From a virus: 23,490 nucleotides of DNA. Both the position numbers and the translations under genes were made by a program. The stretch covers positions 1 to 23,490 of the IMG/VR virus record IMGVR_UViG_3300030109_003812; one strand, given 5' to 3'. The number at the start of each line of letters is the position of its first letter. Within the stretch, counting starts at the first letter, position 1. A model generated the notes under the pieces. It did not search any database and had not been told where the DNA came from. It worked only from the letters and a program-made list of their open reading frames with translations. Below, in pieces: positions 1 through 6,420 of this stretch.

Positions 1-309
1 CAGGGTGTGTTGCAAAGAACTGATGAAATTGGTAAATTACAAGGTATGCTTTCACAAGCACAACAAGAACTTAAAAAACTTTCAGGCGATTTACAGACTG
101 CAGACAGAGAAAGTGTTGCAGCTAGAAAGCGTACTGAAGTAGAGAAATTCAAAAGCCAATTGGCAGAGCAGAAGTATGAATCTCGTGCCGCTAACAGATT
201 GGCAACTGGTAGACTAAAAGATGCAGTTAAACTCGAGTCAGAGAAATTACGTATTAATAGTAGTGAAGCTCAAAAAAGACAAGAGAGATTGCGGAAAGGA
301 AATACATAA
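1..309 (+). CDS. C-terminal part of a probable portal protein (5' partial)
   Basis: The frame is open from base 1 (it reads QGVLQRTDEIG), so the gene begins upstream; the GTG at 7 need not be its start. About 102 residues are visible. They are almost wholly helical and rich in K, E, Q and A, with heptad-like spacing typical of a coiled coil, and end in KRQERLRKGNT. The position directly before the scaffold and capsid genes is where podoviruses encode the portal, the dodecameric ring at the capsid vertex through which DNA is packaged and ejected. Portals of short-tailed phages often end in a long helical barrel that would look like this. The portal call therefore rests on position and helicity; no catalytic or clip-domain motif is visible. 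A separate small coiled-coil scaffold factor is the alternative. Confidence 0.5.
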   Translation, partial: QGVLQRTDEIGKLQGMLSQAQQELKKLSGDLQTADRESVAARKRTEVEKFKSQLAEQKYESRAANRLATGRLKDAVKLESEKLRINSSEAQKRQERLRKGNT

Positions 310-311
310 CA

Positions 312-1037
312 ATGAATGACGCATATGAAAACGGACATCTAGAGGGTGAAACCGTCGATAATGTAGGGCAAGACGATAACTCAAATACGCAAGAGAGTTC
401 TGAAAACTGGGAAGACCAAGCAAAATACTTCCAAAGTGAAAAGGATAAGCTCGCAGCGGAAAACTCTAAACTAAAGCAATACGAGCAAATAGGTAACCTA
501 TTGGAATCTCGTCCAGATATAACTCAAACTATAACTAATATGATAGATGGACCAGGTCAACCACAACAACCTCAACGTATAGCATTAGATAAAGATGAAT
601 TTGACCCATGGGAAGCCTATAATGACCCACAGTCTAAATCGTACCAATATAGGCAGCAAGAATTACAAGACTCCATTAATGGAGCTGTTCAACATCAAAT
701 GCAAGGATTACACAGAAATCAAGGCGAAATGCAATTAAAGACCGAACTACAACAAAGAGGTTTAAGCCCACAAGAAGTAGACTCTTTTATGAAATTCGCT
801 AATCAAAATCCTGCTAACTATGGTGTTGAAGGCGCTATTAAAATGTGGAGAGCTGTAGATGCTGCTGATGCTAGCGGACAGCAACCAGGAAATCCACTTG
901 ACAATATACGTCAAACTCAGGGAACACCTCCACAAGGAGGGGTATTACAAGGTCAAGCACCTCAAAGCCCTAAGAGTGATGATGATGCTATGTGGGATGG
1001 TATTATGAAAGCTGGTAGTCGTACGAATGTATTGTAA
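312..1037 (+). CDS. Capsid assembly scaffolding protein
   Basis: This 241-residue protein is acidic at the N-terminus (roughly residues 1-35), followed by a charged helical stretch (about 38-65) likely to form a coiled coil. A Q- and P-rich linker leads to a DEFDPWEAYNDP motif near residue 95, then more helix, and a G/Q/P-rich low-complexity tail ending in DDAMWDGIMKAGSRTNVL. Such architecture (acidic, helical, Q-rich, no globular core) immediately upstream of the major capsid gene is typical of phage scaffold proteins, which template procapsid assembly and leave before or during DNA packaging. The ATG at 312 follows an AAAGGA at 295-300, and the gene begins two bases after the preceding stop. 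The identification is from composition and position, not from a sequence search. Confidence 0.7.
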   Translation: MNDAYENGHLEGETVDNVGQDDNSNTQESSENWEDQAKYFQSEKDKLAAENSKLKQYEQIGNLLESRPDITQTITNMIDGPGQPQQPQRIALDKDEFDPWEAYNDPQSKSYQYRQQELQDSINGAVQHQMQGLHRNQGEMQLKTELQQRGLSPQEVDSFMKFANQNPANYGVEGAIKMWRAVDAADASGQQPGNPLDNIRQTQGTPPQGGVLQGQAPQSPKSDDDAMWDGIMKAGSRTNVL

Positions 1038-1063
1038 ATAATAATATAATCTAAGGAGAAAAA

Positions 1064-2443
1064 ATGCCGACTTATAATAGCGGACAAGTAAATTTTGGTA
1101 CTCCTGGTGCAGTAATTGATAGTACAATACCATCAAGAAGACTGTATGACTTTAGTGATAGAATTGCAGAGTTAAGCCCAGAAGAGTCACCATTTTTTGT
1201 TTACTTGTCAAACGTAGGAAAGGTGCCTACAACTGATTCACAGTTTAGGTTTTTAGAAGATAGAACACATGTAGCTATGACAGATAGAAGTTTCTTTATC
1301 GATGGAGCGCAAACATTAGCAGCTCCTGGTTCATTAACTTCTGTTGTTGTAGAATCAGCTACAGGTAGTTCTGGTTCAGCAGGAAATGTTGGATGGCTTA
1401 TCAAAGGTATGGTAGTTAGCTTTCAACAAGGTGGTAATAAAGATGGTGGTACAGATACTGAGGCAATTGTCAATGCAACAGGTAGAATAGAATCTGTTAC
1501 ACATAACTCAGCTGACACAACAATAAGTGTTAAAACAATACAAGCATCTGCAGGAGATAGTTCAACAACCACTCTTGATGATGAAGCTAGAGTTACAGTT
1601 ATTGGTACTGGGTTTGAACAAGGCTCAGGCGCACCAGATGTATTTTCACAAGAACTAGATAATGGATTTGGATACACTCAAATATTCAAAACAGCTTGTG
1701 AAATGTCTAACACAGCTAGAGCAACAGTTTATCGTGGATACTCTGATGAATGGCAAAGAATATGGAATCTTAAATTAAGAGAACATAAGATTGACATTGA
1801 AAGAGCTATGTTATTTGGTATGCAAGGTAGTGTAGGTGGTATACAGTATACAGATGGTATCACAGGTCACATTATTAAAAATGCAGGTACTGCAACAGCA
1901 GGTGCTACTCAACTATCTTACACAGAAAAGTTACCATATTTAAAATCTTTCACAGCATCTGAGATGACTTATGATTCTCTGCTAAGTGATTTTGAGGTAA
2001 TATTTGACCCTGCTAGAGGTGGTTCAAGCTCTAAATTAGCATTAGCTTCATTACCAGTTATGTCACATTTTAATAAATTAGGTGATGGTAATTTTGTAGA
2101 TGGTTCTTTAGGACACTCAAGCAATCCATATAAATATAATATTGATTCATCAACAGGCTCATTTGGCCATAAAGTAATGAAGGTAGACACTATTCATGGT
2201 GACATGACTTTAGTAAAAGAGCCTTTATTTAGAAGTAATTACTCTGGTTATTTGGCTTTAGTTGATTTAGACCATGTTTCATATAGACCTCTTGTAGGTA
2301 ACGGTATGAATCGTGACACATCAATAACAACTAATGTGCAACAAGCAGATGAAGATTTACGTAAAGATATGATTCTAACAGAAGCAGGTCTTGAAGTTTC
2401 TCTTCCTGAAACTCATGCACTATTACATTTGGAGGGCGTGTAA
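1064..2443 (+). CDS. Major capsid protein, HK97-fold type
   Basis: The protein has 459 residues and a good AAGGAG ribosome site ahead of the ATG. The N-terminal block RLYDFSDRIAELSPEESPFF followed by a DSQFRFLEDRT block is a pattern I associate with major capsid proteins of marine short-tailed phages (SU10/DUF5309-like group). The central part contains a long Gly/Thr/Ser-rich beta stretch (about residues 90-185) and then a charged helix with NLKLREHKIDIERAMLFG (about 238-255), typical of the spine-helix and P-domain region of HK97-fold shells. The protein would form the icosahedral head with the scaffold encoded just upstream. There is no N-terminal prohead protease module, and no separate protease gene is seen in the window. 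Confidence in capsid identity is high; the exact subfamily is from memory. Confidence 0.85.
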   Translation: MPTYNSGQVNFGTPGAVIDSTIPSRRLYDFSDRIAELSPEESPFFVYLSNVGKVPTTDSQFRFLEDRTHVAMTDRSFFIDGAQTLAAPGSLTSVVVESATGSSGSAGNVGWLIKGMVVSFQQGGNKDGGTDTEAIVNATGRIESVTHNSADTTISVKTIQASAGDSSTTTLDDEARVTVIGTGFEQGSGAPDVFSQELDNGFGYTQIFKTACEMSNTARATVYRGYSDEWQRIWNLKLREHKIDIERAMLFGMQGSVGGIQYTDGITGHIIKNAGTATAGATQLSYTEKLPYLKSFTASEMTYDSLLSDFEVIFDPARGGSSSKLALASLPVMSHFNKLGDGNFVDGSLGHSSNPYKYNIDSSTGSFGHKVMKVDTIHGDMTLVKEPLFRSNYSGYLALVDLDHVSYRPLVGNGMNRDTSITTNVQQADEDLRKDMILTEAGLEVSLPETHALLHLEGV

Positions 2444-2444
2444 A

Positions 2445-2912
2445 ATGAGAAGTGATGTAAATAACTCAAATAGCAATTCATATGTATCTTTTACAAAAGA
2501 ACAAATCAACGACTATGAGTCTATAGGTGACGCAGCAGCAACAATAGGAGATTCTACATCTTTTGTAGCTTTTACTGCTGATGCTACTTCATCAAGAGTA
2601 GTTACAATGCCTAAAGCTGTTGCAGGTAGACAGTTAAAACTTATCTGGCAAGTTGAGCAAGCTACTAACAATAGAGTGCTTACTGCTGCAGGTTCAGATG
2701 ACTTTGTAGGTCAAATTAACTGTTCTGTTCAAGGCGATGGTGCAGGTGATGGTGATGTTTTATCAGTTACTGACGGAACATCAGCAATTACTTTTGTAGA
2801 TGATGTTAATATTGGAAGTGAAGTAAATGTATATTGTGTTGTTGCTGGCCAATGGATAGTAAATGGTCACATAACATATGATGCAGTTGGCTCTATTCCA
2901 ACTATTGCTTAA
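2445..2912 (+). CDS. Probable capsid decoration or minor virion protein
   Basis: The ATG at 2445 is preferred to the in-frame TTG at 2391, because GGAGGG at 2431-2436 is correctly spaced from it and the upstream part would overlap the capsid gene. The 155-residue product is rich in S, T, V, A and D, has no membrane segment, and is predicted by its alternating pattern to be mostly beta strand (e.g. RQLKLIWQVEQATNNRVLT, then an EVNVYCVVAGQWIVNG block near the C-terminus). The gene starts one base after the capsid stop. A compact beta protein right after the capsid gene is the usual place for a head decoration or stabilising protein; that role is inference. I recognise no named family. Confidence 0.5.
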   Translation: MRSDVNNSNSNSYVSFTKEQINDYESIGDAAATIGDSTSFVAFTADATSSRVVTMPKAVAGRQLKLIWQVEQATNNRVLTAAGSDDFVGQINCSVQGDGAGDGDVLSVTDGTSAITFVDDVNIGSEVNVYCVVAGQWIVNGHITYDAVGSIPTIA

Positions 2913-2949
2913 ACCAAATAAATAAGGTTTAATAGTTTTGTAGAACTAT
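2909..2949 (+). other. Two abutting hairpins at the 3' end of the capsid operon segment
   Basis: The first inverted repeat is TTAAACC (2909-2915) and GGTTTAA (2926-2932), a perfect 7-bp stem with a 10-base A/T loop; its left arm contains the stop codon of the preceding gene. The second is ATAGTT (2932-2937) and AACTAT (2944-2949), a perfect 6-bp stem with a 6-base loop. The two share base 2932, and a third, stronger hairpin starts at 2950. Both stems are AT-rich and individually weak. Their end-to-end packing in a 140-base gap makes a structured RNA plausible. Confidence 0.5.
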
Positions 2950-2997
2950 GGGGTAAATCATATAAAAGGTTTACCCCGAATCTACTAAGAATTTTTT
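2950..2997 (+). terminator. GC-capped hairpin, possible terminator or mRNA 3' stabiliser
   Basis: GGGGTAAATC (2950-2959) pairs with GGTTTACCCC (2968-2977). This gives a 10-bp stem with four G-C pairs at the base, one U-G wobble and an 8-base ATATAAAA loop. A run of six T (2992-2997) follows, but 14 bases after the stem, so this is not a canonical intrinsic terminator. It could be a leaky terminator that raises capsid mRNA over the downstream genes, or a 3'-end stabiliser or processing site. The hairpin itself is plainly visible; its role is inferred. Confidence 0.5.
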
Positions 2998-3002
2998 ATA
3001 AT
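2997..3002 (+). promoter_or_regulatory. Perfect -10 hexamer lookalike (TATAAT)
   Basis: TATAAT lies about 50 bases ahead of the ATG at 3053 and just after the hairpin cluster. No convincing -35 hexamer sits 16-18 bases upstream (that region is the CCCC arm of the hairpin), and the surroundings are AT-rich, so chance occurrence is likely. If real, it would restart transcription of the tail module after the hairpins. Confidence 0.2.
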
Positions 3003-3011
3003 AATAAACAA

Positions 3012-3047
3012 GCCCATTCACGCACAGCCAGTGCTTAGGGCAGGAGG
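3012..3047 (+). promoter_or_regulatory. Leader hairpin abutting a strong ribosome binding site
   Basis: GCCC (3012-3015) can pair with GGGC (3038-3041). Inside it GCAC (3022-3025) pairs with GTGC (3031-3034) around an AGCCA loop. The stretch is conspicuously GC-rich against its surroundings. The outer stem ends exactly one base before the Shine-Dalgarno AGGAGG (3042-3047), which is 5 bases from the ATG at 3053. A hairpin touching the ribosome site may tune translation of the following gene or protect the 5' end of its message. The pairing is visible; regulation is inferred. Confidence 0.4.
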
Positions 3048-3052
3048 TAAAT

Positions 3053-3598
3053 ATGGCAAACAAATTACATAAATTTACAGTAGCAGAAGCTACAAGTAAA
3101 ATGGCTCAAAGAGCAATTATTAGGGTTACTCCTACAGTTACAGCAAGCGACGCTTATGCCGATGGTGATGTACTATTTACAGCAACAGAAATACCTAATG
3201 CAGTTTTAGAATCAGGAGGATGTTCTAAACTTGTAGCAGCTTATTTAGTTGATGAAGATAGTCAAGGCACTTTAGTGCAATTAGTATTTACAGAAAAAAA
3301 TACTGACTTTGGAACAATACATGCTACAGCTAATGTAAGTTATGATAATGCAGTAGCAGCCAATATATGTGGCGTAGGTGTAGTTAGCGCAGATACTGAT
3401 ACTATTGACATAGATAACTTTAAAATACACCAAGCAAACGCATATGGAACTCATGCTAACACAGAGCTTGCTTTACCTTTTTTACTGCAAGCAGAAGATG
3501 GTTCTACTAGCGTATATGTTTCAGGAGTTATAGCTGATGGAACTCCAACTTTCAGTAATGCGGATAGCCTTCAATTAATTTTTCATATAGATTATTAA
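3053..3598 (+). CDS. Probable virion structural (head decoration-like) protein
   Basis: This 181-residue soluble protein is rich in A, T, V and D, with no signal peptide or membrane segment. It shows alternating beta-strand patterns and the block EIPNAVLESGGCSKLVAAYL (about residues 47-66), followed by VDEDSQG and VVSADTDTIDI. I associate this pattern with unnamed structural proteins of marine phages found near the capsid gene, but cannot name a family. It has the strongest ribosome site of the region (AGGAGG, 5-base spacer) and its own leader, suggesting high expression, as expected for a protein present in many copies per virion. Head decoration or a capsid-vertex protein is the best guess; a tail protein is the alternative. 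Confidence 0.5.
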   Translation: MANKLHKFTVAEATSKMAQRAIIRVTPTVTASDAYADGDVLFTATEIPNAVLESGGCSKLVAAYLVDEDSQGTLVQLVFTEKNTDFGTIHATANVSYDNAVAANICGVGVVSADTDTIDIDNFKIHQANAYGTHANTELALPFLLQAEDGSTSVYVSGVIADGTPTFSNADSLQLIFHIDY

Positions 3599-3617
3599 TT
3601 GGGAGAAGTAAAATATA

Positions 3618-3818
3618 ATGGGTATATTTGTATACTGTAAAAACTGTAAAAAGGTTATTGAACCAGACAGTTGTAAACATAAAGAAAAGTTTAAGTCAGG
3701 TCCTAAAGATATGGGTATTACAATTAATATGAGAAATAATCCTTGGGCTAAACAAACTAAAGTAGAATTTTCAAGCACAACAATGGAGCAAGATATAGCA
3801 GATAGGAATAAAAGATAG
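3618..3818 (+). CDS. Small CxxC...CxH protein, possible zinc-binding
   Basis: This 66-residue protein carries C7-x2-C10 and C19-x-H21 near the N-terminus (YCKNCKKVIEPDSCKHKEK), a spacing consistent with a one-knuckle zinc ribbon. It then has a K-rich middle (KFKSGPKD) and a polar tail ending in DIADRNKR. No known family comes to mind. It lies 19 bases after the preceding gene, and its stop overlaps the GTG of the adaptor gene by one base, so the two are probably translationally coupled. Zinc binding is inferred from the four ligands only. It could be a minor head-completion or regulatory protein. Confidence 0.55.
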   Translation: MGIFVYCKNCKKVIEPDSCKHKEKFKSGPKDMGITINMRNNPWAKQTKVEFSSTTMEQDIADRNKR

Positions 3819-4453
3819 TGGCAAACTTTGACGCACAAATACAAGATTTAGTAGGAACTGCAATGACAGACCAAAGCGCTATGGATACTTTTTTATCTGA
3901 TGGATTAGCGCAATTATATAACATTTTACCTGCTTCTAAATTAGCAGAATGTTCAACATCAACAACATTAAGTAATTCGCCTACTACATTAGATTTAGAT
4001 ACTGTAACTATAGGTCCTATTGTAACTGTTGTTAGAAAAGATTCTAAGGGAATTAGTCAGATATGTAGGCAAATGCCAGCAGCTATGTCATCTAGGATAA
4101 CTGACCCTAATGATTTAATGCACGTAAAAGATACTGACCCTGTTTATTTTATTAACAATGCAGTATTAAATGTTTATCCTGACCCAACTGCATCTCAAAC
4201 AGCTGACGTATATTACCTTCCATTAACTGCTATAGATGCGTCTGCAGGAAGTGCTATTGATAATCTTTCAAATGATATGACTTATGTTGTTGTGTTATAC
4301 GCAGCAATTAAGTCTGCTGAAGCATTATTAGCTGAAGAAGAGGATGCAGAATTATATGTTCCTATGATAACAGGATTAAAACAAGATTATGCTCAAGCTT
4401 TACAAACTATAGGAGCTAATGCTAGACAACCAGGAGGTCAACGTGAAGGTTAA
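3818..4453 (+). CDS. Head-tail adaptor (tail tubular A/gp6-like) protein
   Basis: The start is GTG at 3818, overlapping the previous stop by one base (TAGTG). The 211-residue product begins with a helical segment and then a beta stretch (TLDLDTVTIGPIVTVVRKD). It continues with VLNVYPDPTASQTADVYYLP (about 116-135) and ends in helices with YVVVLYAAIKSAEALLAEEEDAELY. The 'NVYPxP...ADVYYxP' block followed by a helix pair is the pattern I know from podoviral adaptor proteins, a ring that joins portal and tail nozzle. Position between capsid and nozzle genes fits. Function is inferred from pattern and context. Confidence 0.65.
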   Translation: MANFDAQIQDLVGTAMTDQSAMDTFLSDGLAQLYNILPASKLAECSTSTTLSNSPTTLDLDTVTIGPIVTVVRKDSKGISQICRQMPAAMSSRITDPNDLMHVKDTDPVYFINNAVLNVYPDPTASQTADVYYLPLTAIDASAGSAIDNLSNDMTYVVVLYAAIKSAEALLAEEEDAELYVPMITGLKQDYAQALQTIGANARQPGGQREG

Positions 4454-4748
4454 AGATTTGATACAGCAAATAGAATACACAATGGGAAGACAACCTGAAA
4501 AATATTTAGTGCAACTTATAAATGATGCTTTGATGGACATGTCAAGTAAAATTCAGCACTATACTACAGAAAAAGTACAAAATTTAAATTCAAAACAAAG
4601 ATGGTATAAATTAGACGACTCTGTTATAGATGTAACAAAAGTCGAAATTTTAGATAACAATGATAGATATGTGAGAATACCTATGTTGGCAGACTCGCAT
4701 AGATTATTAAAAGATGATACAGACGAAACGTCTGATTCATTAAAATAG
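4443..4748 (+). CDS. Small head-tail connector/virion protein
   Basis: The start is taken as GTG at 4443, because AGGAGG at 4432-4437 is spaced 5 bases from it; the open frame extends upstream to an ATG-like start at 4419 with no ribosome site. The 101-residue product overlaps the end of the adaptor gene by 11 bases. It opens with a helix (DLIQQIEYTMGRQPEKYLVQ), then shows QRWYKLDDSVIDVTKVEIL (about 56-74) and a YVRIPML strand, and ends acidic. This resembles small connector proteins encoded next to the adaptor in marine podoviruses, by memory only. A role in the neck is inferred from its place. Confidence 0.5.
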   Translation: MKVKDLIQQIEYTMGRQPEKYLVQLINDALMDMSSKIQHYTTEKVQNLNSKQRWYKLDDSVIDVTKVEILDNNDRYVRIPMLADSHRLLKDDTDETSDSLK

Positions 4749-4757
4749 GAGTAAAAA

Positions 4758-5243
4758 ATGGCAAGTACAGTAACAGCCTCAACAATGACAGTTTCTATAT
4801 CAGAATCTATTACGCTTAATGGGAAAAATCAAGGAAGCACACAAACTTTAAGTATTGCTAGCATTAAAGATGTTTATAAAAGAATTGTAACATGCGTAGA
4901 CGATACTGATTGTACAATTGCAACTTTTCAAACTGCTACTAGTACATCTGATGGAGCAATAGATTTAGAAAATGTAAGATATATTAGAGTTACTAACTTA
5001 GATGATACTAATCCAATGAATCTTTCTTTACAAGTAGCTGGCGGTGAAGATGGAAGTGCAAATATGTCTACTACTGTTTTAGTAAGCGCAGGTGAAAGTT
5101 TTATTTTAGGAACTGTGCATGACGGTATAGCTTTAGATGATGATGCTCATGCTATAGTTACAGCATTAAATGATTTAGAAAGTCTTTTAGTAGACCCTTT
5201 ATCAGAAAATATAGATGTTGAAGTATTTATAGCATCAGTATAG
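4758..5243 (+). CDS. Virion structural protein, beta-rich
   Basis: This 161-residue acidic protein is rich in T, S, V and D, with a GGAG ribosome site at 4748-4751. Strand-like blocks include VTASTMTVSISESITLNG at the N-terminus, NVRYIRVTNLDDTNPMNLSL (about 75-94) and a final ENIDVEVFIASV. The composition and alternating hydrophobic pattern suggest a beta-sandwich. There is no membrane segment or enzyme motif. Similar small beta proteins are common between adaptor and nozzle genes in marine short-tailed phages; its exact place in the virion cannot be told from sequence. Confidence 0.5.
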   Translation: MASTVTASTMTVSISESITLNGKNQGSTQTLSIASIKDVYKRIVTCVDDTDCTIATFQTATSTSDGAIDLENVRYIRVTNLDDTNPMNLSLQVAGGEDGSANMSTTVLVSAGESFILGTVHDGIALDDDAHAIVTALNDLESLLVDPLSENIDVEVFIASV

Positions 5244-5251
5244 GAGTATAA

Positions 5252-5659
5252 ATGGCTACAAATAAAAGAAGCTATCCAAACAGTTATTTTGCATGGTATA
5301 ATGATGATGATAGACTAGCTTTAGTATGTAAGGTTATATCTAATGACGTTAGCGATACAACTGAAACTGTTATAGATAGGTATGATACATTTAGCGGAAG
5401 TAGTGTAACAGGTGGACTTCGTATACATACTCATTCTAAGTATGGTACAGTTGAACAATTAGATGATGATTTGAAAGCTAATTCAGGGTTAGACACCTCA
5501 TTACATTCTTCTATAATTGATTATGTTAAATCAAGGTTACTAGAAGACGGTGGAGACTTACAAAGAGCAGGTTATTATAGAAATAAATATGAACGAACTA
5601 TTAAAAAATATCCCCATAGAAAAAGTGGAGTAAGGTCTTTAGCGGTTCCTAGGTTATAG
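5252..5659 (+). CDS. Conserved virion-associated protein (SxIxDYVKxRLxED pattern)
   Basis: This 135-residue protein begins with MATNKRSYPNSYFAWYNDDDRLALV. The C-terminal third carries SSIIDYVKSRLLEDGGDLQR, then AGYYRNKYERTIKKYPHRKSGVRSL. I associate this helix pattern with a recurrent structural protein of marine phages that sits next to the adaptor and nozzle genes; no enzymatic function is known to me. The charged helix followed by a basic tail would suit a protein contacting DNA or a neck ring. It starts 9 bases after the previous stop with a GGAG ribosome site. Function beyond virion association is not supported. Confidence 0.5.
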   Translation: MATNKRSYPNSYFAWYNDDDRLALVCKVISNDVSDTTETVIDRYDTFSGSSVTGGLRIHTHSKYGTVEQLDDDLKANSGLDTSLHSSIIDYVKSRLLEDGGDLQRAGYYRNKYERTIKKYPHRKSGVRSLAVPRL

Positions 5660-5660
5660 T

Positions 5661-5960
5661 ATGGATTTATTTCAAGCAATAGAAAAATTTGGAGTCCCTG
5701 TAGTAATGACTATAGCATTTGGTTATTTTATATGGAAACAAAATAATTGGATACAGGACGATTTAAAAAAAGATTTAGATGATGCTAATGACAGGTTTGA
5801 AGGTATTGTTATAAAGCTTATAGATGCACAAAAACAAATGCAATTAGGTCAAGAAGATATAAAAGCAAGCTATAGAGCAATTGTAGAAATACTTGCTGCT
5901 TTAAGCGGTAATGGTCTAAAAGAAAGATTTTTAAAAAACAAGAAATACGAACAACATTAG
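5661..5960 (+). CDS. Single-TM, holin-like small membrane protein
   Basis: This 99-residue protein has one hydrophobic segment near the N-terminus (FGVPVVMTIAFGYFIW, about residues 10-25). A long charged helix follows (about 30-80: KKDLDDANDRFEGIVIKLIDAQKQM and on) and then a basic end. One TM plus a cytoplasmic or periplasmic coiled coil is seen in BhlA-type holin-like proteins and in small phage membrane proteins of unknown role. Lysis genes are sometimes embedded in the tail module of such phages, but no endolysin is recognisable beside it, so the holin call is tentative. It starts one base after the preceding stop. Confidence 0.45.
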   Translation: MDLFQAIEKFGVPVVMTIAFGYFIWKQNNWIQDDLKKDLDDANDRFEGIVIKLIDAQKQMQLGQEDIKASYRAIVEILAALSGNGLKERFLKNKKYEQH

Positions 5961-5968
5961 GAGATGTT

Positions 5969-6235
5969 ATGCCACAAGGTAAAGGTACATATGGGTCTAA
6001 AGTAGGTAGACCTAAAAAATATAAAGATGGAAAAGTTGTAAGTCCAGCTTCGACTAAGCAAAAAATGAAAAAAGAAGGTGTAAAATATTCGCCTATAAAA
6101 AAACGCTCAGAAGGCTTAAAAGAAAGAGCAAGGCAAACAAGAGCAAGAAGAGAAGCGGGAATATCTCAAGAAAAAGCAGGAACTAAAACACCAATAAGGG
6201 ACGCAAGAAAACGTTCACAAAGAGGAGGATACTAA
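5969..6235 (+). CDS. Small, very basic protein (probable virion or DNA-associated)
   Basis: This 88-residue protein has 28 Lys/Arg against 7 Asp/Glu. It starts MPQGKGTYGSKVGRPKK, a start I recall from small proteins of marine phages, and ends RDARKRSQRGGY. GRPKK resembles an AT-hook core, which binds the minor groove of AT-rich DNA. The protein is probably disordered. It sits just before the nozzle genes with a GGAGA ribosome site. Binding packaged DNA, or threading into an acidic partner in the tail, are both plausible. The function is unknown. Confidence 0.5.
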   Translation: MPQGKGTYGSKVGRPKKYKDGKVVSPASTKQKMKKEGVKYSPIKKRSEGLKERARQTRARREAGISQEKAGTKTPIRDARKRSQRGGY

Positions 6236-6420
6236 TGTCAAATTTCGGTAAAATAGTTGCTGGATATATATTCAATGACGATATGAAAGAAAAATTAATA
6301 AAAAAAATGAATGATAATGTGGATATTCCACTTATATCAGAAAAAACAGAAGAAAAGATTTTAAATGCTATTTGGGATTCTGTTGAAGAAGTAGTTAAAG
6401 AGGCTTTAATAGAAGATTAG
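6235..6420 (+). CDS. Small hypothetical protein
   Basis: This 61-residue, mostly helical protein (MSNFGKIVAGYIFNDDMKEK...) has an acidic C-terminus (EEVVKEALIED). Its ATG overlaps the previous stop (TAATG) and is preceded by a strong GAGGAGG. Its TAG stop abuts the ATG of the large nozzle gene directly, and that gene has no good Shine-Dalgarno of its own, so this little gene probably delivers ribosomes to it by coupling. I recognise no family. Confidence 0.5.
   Translation: MSNFGKIVAGYIFNDDMKEKLIKKMNDNVDIPLISEKTEEKILNAIWDSVEEVVKEALIED

Noticed and set aside
2379-2443. Possible T7-like programmed frameshift extending the capsid protein into the next gene
   Set aside because: The overlap open frame is in the +1 phase, not -1, there is no slippery heptamer, and the next gene has its own well-spaced GGAGGG and ATG.
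2391-2444. Upstream TTG start for the gene at 2445
   Set aside because: No ribosome site is present, and the added 18 residues (aromatic and basic) look like capsid-gene shadow.
3001-3052. tRNA or small structured RNA gene in the leader of the gene at 3053
   Set aside because: Only a short nested hairpin is present; no acceptor or TPsiC-like arms and no CCA end.
3575-3844. 89-codon minus-strand ORF spanning a gene junction
   Set aside because: It covers three supported plus-strand genes and their ribosome sites, and its composition is that of a reverse-strand shadow.
4419-4442. Earlier start for the gene at 4443
   Set aside because: The GTG at 4443 has a perfectly spaced AGGAGG; the earlier codon has none and overlaps more of the adaptor gene.
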